DNA of 64,000 nucleotides, taken from NCBI GenBank assembly GCA_964492775.1, contig CAZBLH010000002.1, forward strand, positions 67,440-131,439, read 5' to 3'. Below the pieces are notes generated by a model. It was not told where the DNA came from and did not search any database. It was given only the letters and a program-made list of their open reading frames with translations. Every line of letters begins with the position of its first letter. Positions within the stretch are counted from its first letter, which is position 1. A program made the position numbers and the translations under genes. The DNA is from WRDS01 sp964492775 (lineage in GTDB: Bacteria > Actinomycetota > Coriobacteriia > Anaerosomatales > PHET01). Below, one piece after another: positions 58,804-64,000 of this stretch.

Positions 58804-59628
58804 GTGGAAGGTCTTGGCGAAAAGGTACAGGAGCTACTCCATCATCTGGAGGCGGCTCCGCTCTTTGGACACGAGGGGAGTGAGCTGAACTCGCTCGGCG
58901 TAGCGCAGTGGAAGCTGACGCCGGTGTTCACGAACTACATGCTCTTCCTGCTCGTCGGCATCGCATTGTGCCTCGTCTTCTTCGTTTTCGTGCGCGCCTC
59001 GATCGCGAGGTCGCGCAAGAGTGACCTCGTGCCCTCGGGTGTGGGCAACATCGGTGAGGCAGGGTACACGTTCGTGCGCAGCAATATCGTGCTCGACGTG
59101 CTCGGCGAAGAAGGGGCCAAGTACACGTCGTTCGTCGCGACGGTCTTCTTCGCGGTGCTATTTCAGAACCTGCTCGGCCTGCTCCCTGGCTCGAAGCCTG
59201 GAACGGGCACGCTCGGCACTACGCTCACCTGGGGCCTGATCGTCTTCATCTGGGTGAACGTCGTCGGGTTCCAGAAGAATGGCATCGGCTACCTCAAGAG
59301 CTTCCTGCCGAGCGGAACCCCCAAGCTGCTTGCCCCGTTCATCTACCTGCTTGAGATGATCAGCCACTTTCTGAAGCCGTTCACGTTGGGCGTGCGACTC
59401 TACGCCAACATGTACGCCGGTCACATCATCCTCGGCGTCTTCGCGATCTTTGTGGAGTTGGCGCTCCACGATCTCGGGCCTGTCTCGGCAGTGACCGGTG
59501 TCCTGTCGTTCGCGATGCAGACCATCATGTATGCGTTCGAGGTCTTCGTCGCGGCGCTTCAGGCATACATCTTCGCGGTACTCACCGCCGTGTACATCAG
59601 CGGCGCGCTCCACGCATCGGAGCACTAG
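58804..59628 (+). CDS. atpB: F0F1 ATP synthase subunit a
   Basis: Stator membrane subunit forming the proton half-channels with the c-ring. The key Arg is in FTLGVRLYANMYAGHIIL, and the last helix has FEVFVAALQAYIFAVLTAVYI with the conserved Gln. 274 aa, about six helices. GTG 58804. A hydrophilic N-terminal segment of about 40 residues precedes the first helix. Confidence 0.95.
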   Translation: MEGLGEKVQELLHHLEAAPLFGHEGSELNSLGVAQWKLTPVFTNYMLFLLVGIALCLVFFVFVRASIARSRKSDLVPSGVGNIGEAGYTFVRSNIVLDVLGEEGAKYTSFVATVFFAVLFQNLLGLLPGSKPGTGTLGTTLTWGLIVFIWVNVVGFQKNGIGYLKSFLPSGTPKLLAPFIYLLEMISHFLKPFTLGVRLYANMYAGHIILGVFAIFVELALHDLGPVSAVTGVLSFAMQTIMYAFEVFVAALQAYIFAVLTAVYISGALHASEH

Positions 59629-59697
59629 GCAAGGCACACCCGTCGCACGTGCGGCGTGATGGTTGCAGGTGATCAGCATTCCTTTGAAGGAGGAACA

Positions 59698-59922
59698 GTG
59701 GAAGGTTCTCTGAGTGTTCTTGGCGCGGGTCTCGCGTTCGGCCTCGGCGCAATCGGCCCGGGTATCGGCGTAGGATTCGTGGCCGGTAAGGCAATCGAGG
59801 GTATGGCTCGCCAGCCTGAGATGGCCGGTCGCATCCAGACCACCATGTTCATCGGTATGGCGCTCGCCGAGGCAATCGCACTGCTCGGCTTCGTTCTCGC
59901 CTTCGTCCTGTCGGCAGGCTAG
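59698..59922 (+). CDS. atpE: F0F1 ATP synthase subunit c
   Basis: Hairpin of two helices forming the rotor ring. GTG 59698, with GGAGGA before it, gives 74 aa; upstream in-frame codons would only add a hydrophilic leader. The ion-binding carboxylate is Glu58 in MALAEAIALLGF. Val25 stands where sodium-type rings have Gln, and Ala follows Glu58 where they have Ser or Thr, so proton coupling is favoured. ARQPE is the polar loop. Confidence 0.96.
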   Translation: MEGSLSVLGAGLAFGLGAIGPGIGVGFVAGKAIEGMARQPEMAGRIQTTMFIGMALAEAIALLGFVLAFVLSAG

Positions 59923-59970
59923 GTCCCACGCCCAACGACAGGCCCGCAAGGCCAGGAAGGAGTCGTTTAG

Positions 59971-60471
59971 ATGAATGCCATCTTCCCCGCGCTGGGCGAA
60001 GTGCTCATCTCGGCAGCATCGTTTCTGATTCTCTTCTTGCTGCTCGCGAAGTTCGCGTTCCCCCCTATCAACTCGATGATGGAGGAGCGCGCGGCCAAGA
60101 TTCGCGAGTCGCTTGAGAAGGCCGAGGAGACCAAGGTCGAGGCCGAGCGTCTGCTCGAAGAGTACAAGGTGCAACTTGCCGAGGCCCGCGGCGAGTCCGC
60201 GCGCGTCATCGAGCAGGGGCGCAAGGTTGCCGAGTCCATGAAGGCAGAGATAGTCGCCAAGGCCAACGAAGAGGCCGCAGCCATCGTTGCGAAGGCCCGC
60301 GAGGCTGTCGAAGCCGAGCGCAAGGCCGCCGTTGCGTCGCTGCAAGCCGAGGTTGCGGAGATGTCCGTTGCCGTGGCCGGAAAGCTCATCGGTGAGAAGC
60401 TTGATGCCGCTGACCACGCGAAGCTGATCGAGCGGTACGTCGCAGAGGTGGGAAGCCTCAATGACAACTAG
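59971..60471 (+). CDS. atpF: F0F1 ATP synthase subunit b
   Basis: Peripheral stalk subunit, 166 aa. One N-terminal helix (residues 8-25) followed by a long charged helix rich in Glu/Lys/Ala/Arg, predicted to form a coiled coil, starting at FPPINSMMEERAAKIRESL. AAGGAG lies upstream of ATG 59971. atpH begins 11 nt before its end. Confidence 0.94.
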   Translation: MNAIFPALGEVLISAASFLILFLLLAKFAFPPINSMMEERAAKIRESLEKAEETKVEAERLLEEYKVQLAEARGESARVIEQGRKVAESMKAEIVAKANEEAAAIVAKAREAVEAERKAAVASLQAEVAEMSVAVAGKLIGEKLDAADHAKLIERYVAEVGSLNDN

Positions 60472-61018
60472 CGCGACTGCTTCGACGTACGCTCGCGTCC
60501 TCTTCGACCTCGCGAGCGCGGCAGGTGCCGTTGATGCGGCCGACGCCGGCCTTCGCGCGATCGTGGAGACCGTGCGCGGCAACGTCGAGTTGCGAGACGT
60601 ACTCGCCGACGACGCCGTCGAGCCGGCCAAGAAGCGCGAGATCGTTCGCGAGATCTTCGGCGGCGTGGCGTCGCCCGAGGCTGTCGCGATCGCCGCGCTG
60701 GTGATCGAGCGCGGCGAGGTCGATTCGCTTACGCGCATCTTCGAGGAGTTCACCGAGATCGCCGAGGCTGAGCGCGGGATCGCGGTCGCCGAGGTGACGA
60801 CGGCCGTGCCGCTCACTGATGATCTGCGCTCGCTTCTTTCCGACAAGCTTGCTGCGTCTCTCGGCAGGCCTGTGAGCCTGCGCGAGCGCGTAGATGCATC
60901 GATCATCGGCGGTGTACGGATCAGTGTCGCAGGAAAGGTGCTCGACGGAAGCCTGTCGTCGCAGCTCGATGCTCTACGCATGACGCTTGAATCGGCTTCT
61001 CAGGGAGGCGAGGCATAA
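60461..61018 (+). CDS. atpH: F0F1 ATP synthase subunit delta
   Basis: Stator subunit capping the F1 head and linking to b. 185 aa, with helical N-terminal (YARVLFDLASAAGAVD) and the C-terminal GGVRISVAGKVLDGSLSSQL segment, the family signature. ATG 60461 overlaps atpF. atpA starts at the next base after the stop. Confidence 0.93.
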   Translation: MTTSATASTYARVLFDLASAAGAVDAADAGLRAIVETVRGNVELRDVLADDAVEPAKKREIVREIFGGVASPEAVAIAALVIERGEVDSLTRIFEEFTEIAEAERGIAVAEVTTAVPLTDDLRSLLSDKLAASLGRPVSLRERVDASIIGGVRISVAGKVLDGSLSSQLDALRMTLESASQGGEA

Positions 61019-62590
<1,572 letters not shown>

Positions 62591-62596
62591 ACGTAG

Positions 62597-63478
62597 ATGG
62601 CGAACCTGCGGGACATCAAGAAGCGCATCACCAGCGTCGAGTCCACTCGGCAGATTACGCGCACGATGGAGATGGTCTCGACGGCCAAGATCAAGCGCGC
62701 TCAGGAACGCATCGAGGCGGCCCGTCCGTACGCGCTCGCCATGATGGAGCTCCTCGGCAACGTGACGTGCAACGCGAATGGCCTGAACCATCCGTTGCTC
62801 GCAGTTCGGGAAGAGCGCCGTCGCGCCGTCGTGATCGCCGTGGTCTCGGACCGCGGGCTCGCAGGCGCCTTTAACTCCAACATCCTGCGCATGACCGAGG
62901 AGTATCTTGCGGAGCTGCGCAATTCAGGTGTGGAGGCCGGCGTAATCACCGTCGGCCGTAAGGCCGCGCAGTACTTCACCTACCGGGGGCTCACGCCGCT
63001 GGCGGCGTATCGCGACATCTCGGACAAGCCCTCGTTCGAGGATGCTAAGTCAATCGCGAGCCACCTGATCGGCGCGTACACCGACGCCAGGATCGACGAG
63101 GCGGTCATCATCTTCAACCGCTTCGTGAACGTCGCCGAGCAGTCACCCGAGCGCCACCAGCTTCTCCCCGTGCCGACGGCCTCACTTGACCAGGCTGCTG
63201 CATCCGCTGATGTGGCTGCTGAGTACTCCTTCGAGCCTTCGGCTGAGTCGGTGCTCGGCGCTTTGCTGCCGACGTATGTGGAGGCGCTCGTGTTCCGCGC
63301 ATTGATGGAGTCGGCCGCTGCCGAGCATGGCGCTCGCCGCAAGGCGATGAAGTCGGCGACGGACAACGCCTCAGAGATGATCACCAACCTGACCCGGAGT
63401 TACAACCGGGCGCGTCAGGCGGCCATCACCACCGAGATCTCCGAGATCATCGGCGGTGCGGCCGCACTGGAGGATTAG
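62597..63478 (+). CDS. atpG: F0F1 ATP synthase subunit gamma
   Basis: Central rotor shaft, 293 aa. N-terminal helix DIKKRITSVESTRQITRTMEMVST and C-terminal helix NASEMITNLTRSYNRARQAAITTEISEI pair as the coiled coil; SDRGLAGAFNSNI is the conserved globular motif. ATG 62597 is 6 nt after atpA. The stop is directly followed by an ATG in the atpD frame. Confidence 0.95.
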   Translation: MANLRDIKKRITSVESTRQITRTMEMVSTAKIKRAQERIEAARPYALAMMELLGNVTCNANGLNHPLLAVREERRRAVVIAVVSDRGLAGAFNSNILRMTEEYLAELRNSGVEAGVITVGRKAAQYFTYRGLTPLAAYRDISDKPSFEDAKSIASHLIGAYTDARIDEAVIIFNRFVNVAEQSPERHQLLPVPTASLDQAAASADVAAEYSFEPSAESVLGALLPTYVEALVFRALMESAAAEHGARRKAMKSATDNASEMITNLTRSYNRARQAAITTEISEIIGGAAALED

Positions 63479-63505
63479 ATGTCACCTATCGAAAAGGACG
63501 AAGCT

Positions 63506-64000
63506 ATGAACGCGGGACGCATCGTTCGCGTGGTCGGCCCCGTCATTGACGTCGAGTTCCCGGCGGATGCGATCCCCGCGATCTACAACGCCCTCGAGGT
63601 CGACGTCGAGACCCCCATCGGGCACGTGCATCTCATCGCCGAGGTGCAGCAGCACCTCCCCGGCAACCAGGTCCGGGCAGTCGCTATGTCATCGACGGAC
63701 TGGCTGCAGCGCGGCCTTCCCGCGGTAGACACCGGGTCCCCGATCAAGATGCCGGTCGGCCCCTCGACGCTCGGCAGGATTCTCAACGTGGTCGGCGAGC
63801 CCGTCGACGGCGGGGAGCCCCCTGCGGCCGAGGCCTACTACCCGATCCACCGCGAGGCACCCGACTACGACGAGCTCGAGCCCAAGACCGAGATCTTCGA
63901 GACGGGCATCAAGGTCATCGACCTGCTCGAGCCCTACATCAAGGGCGGTAAGACCGGCCTGTTCGGCGGCGCGGGCGTAGGCAAGACCGTGGTCATCATG
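63506..64000 (+). CDS. atpD: F0F1 ATP synthase subunit beta, 5' part
   Basis: Catalytic F1 subunit, cut by the window end. ATG 63506 (AAAAGGA at 63492-63498) gives MNAGRIVRVVGPVIDVEF, the normal beginning; ATG 63479, directly after the atpG stop with GGAGG upstream, would add nine residues. Walker A GGAGVGKT is visible at residues 154-161 just before the edge. About 165 residues are present of some 470 expected; atpC should follow outside. Confidence 0.96.
   Translation, partial: MNAGRIVRVVGPVIDVEFPADAIPAIYNALEVDVETPIGHVHLIAEVQQHLPGNQVRAVAMSSTDWLQRGLPAVDTGSPIKMPVGPSTLGRILNVVGEPVDGGEPPAAEAYYPIHREAPDYDELEPKTEIFETGIKVIDLLEPYIKGGKTGLFGGAGVGKTVVIM

Noticed and set aside
59158..60981. 607-codon open frame on the minus strand
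   Set aside because: It lies opposite atpB, atpE, atpF and atpH, all well supported; its translation is a high-GC shadow with no coherent domain.

Overview
The window is a gene-dense, high-GC stretch of bacterial chromosome that I read as core genome of an anaerobic actinobacterium, most probably the Coriobacteriia / OPB41 (Anaerosomatales-like) group. This is inferred from the gene set: a multihaem cytochrome, demethylmenaquinone methyltransferase next to a possible aminofutalosine deaminase, an 11-subunit complex I without NuoEFG, O2-labile two-subunit class I fumarase, HypAB, flavin-dependent ThyX, Rho, and many GTG/TTG starts. Several genes look archaeal (topoisomerase IA, cyclic 2,3-diphosphoglycerate synthetase, 2-phosphoglycerate kinase). 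No insertion sequence, prophage, CRISPR array or integrase was seen.

Layout. 1-6000: 3' end of an octahaem-or-larger c-type cytochrome, a B12/radical-SAM protein, MenG/UbiE, an amidohydrolase and two membrane-anchored proteins, one with TPRs. 6100-9800: two divergent STAS anti-anti-sigma proteins, TatA/B-TatC, HypA-HypB, an HD protein. 9900-18800: archaeal-type TopA, a degenerate nitrilase-like protein, malate dehydrogenase and fumarase, Tmk-HolB-RicT. 18844: tRNA-Thr(CGT) with a strong terminator. 19192-28784: nuoABCDHIJKLMN. 28953-40728: HtrA protease, RlmH, thioredoxin reductase, CreD-like membrane protein, ArgS, LysA-Hom-ThrB, a TauE/SafE permease and small proteins. 41163-47393: SppA, then metallophosphoesterase-cpgS-2PGK-transaldolase-rho with overlapping or abutting frames. 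47460-58189: GyrI-like and GerMN/Gmad2 proteins, bL31 with a structured 5' leader, ThyX, DUF1385, PrfA-PrmC-TsaC, RpiB, GlyA, Upp, dCMP deaminase, a WecA/TagO-type transferase. 58460-64000: the atpI-like/B/E/F/H/A/G/D operon, cut in atpD by the window edge.

How the genes fit together. Electrons from an unidentified donor would enter the menaquinone pool through the headless complex I; MenG and perhaps the amidohydrolase and radical-SAM protein serve quinone synthesis; the multihaem cytochrome suggests an extracytoplasmic redox step; F1Fo-ATP synthase, with a proton-type c-subunit, uses the resulting gradient. Mdh and fumarase supply C4 acids; LysA, Hom and ThrB make aspartate-family amino acids. 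ThyX, GlyA, dCMP deaminase, Tmk and Upp cover much of pyrimidine nucleotide supply.

The most unusual item is the three-gene block 42246-45381, in which a metallophosphoesterase overlaps a cyclic 2,3-diphosphoglycerate synthetase, which overlaps a 2-phosphoglycerate kinase. In hyperthermophilic methanogens the last two enzymes make the thermoprotectant cyclic 2,3-diphosphoglycerate from 2-phosphoglycerate. An operon in a bacterium, with a possible turnover enzyme, is worth testing. Other notable points are a candidate bL31 autoregulatory RNA leader and the archaeal-type TopA.
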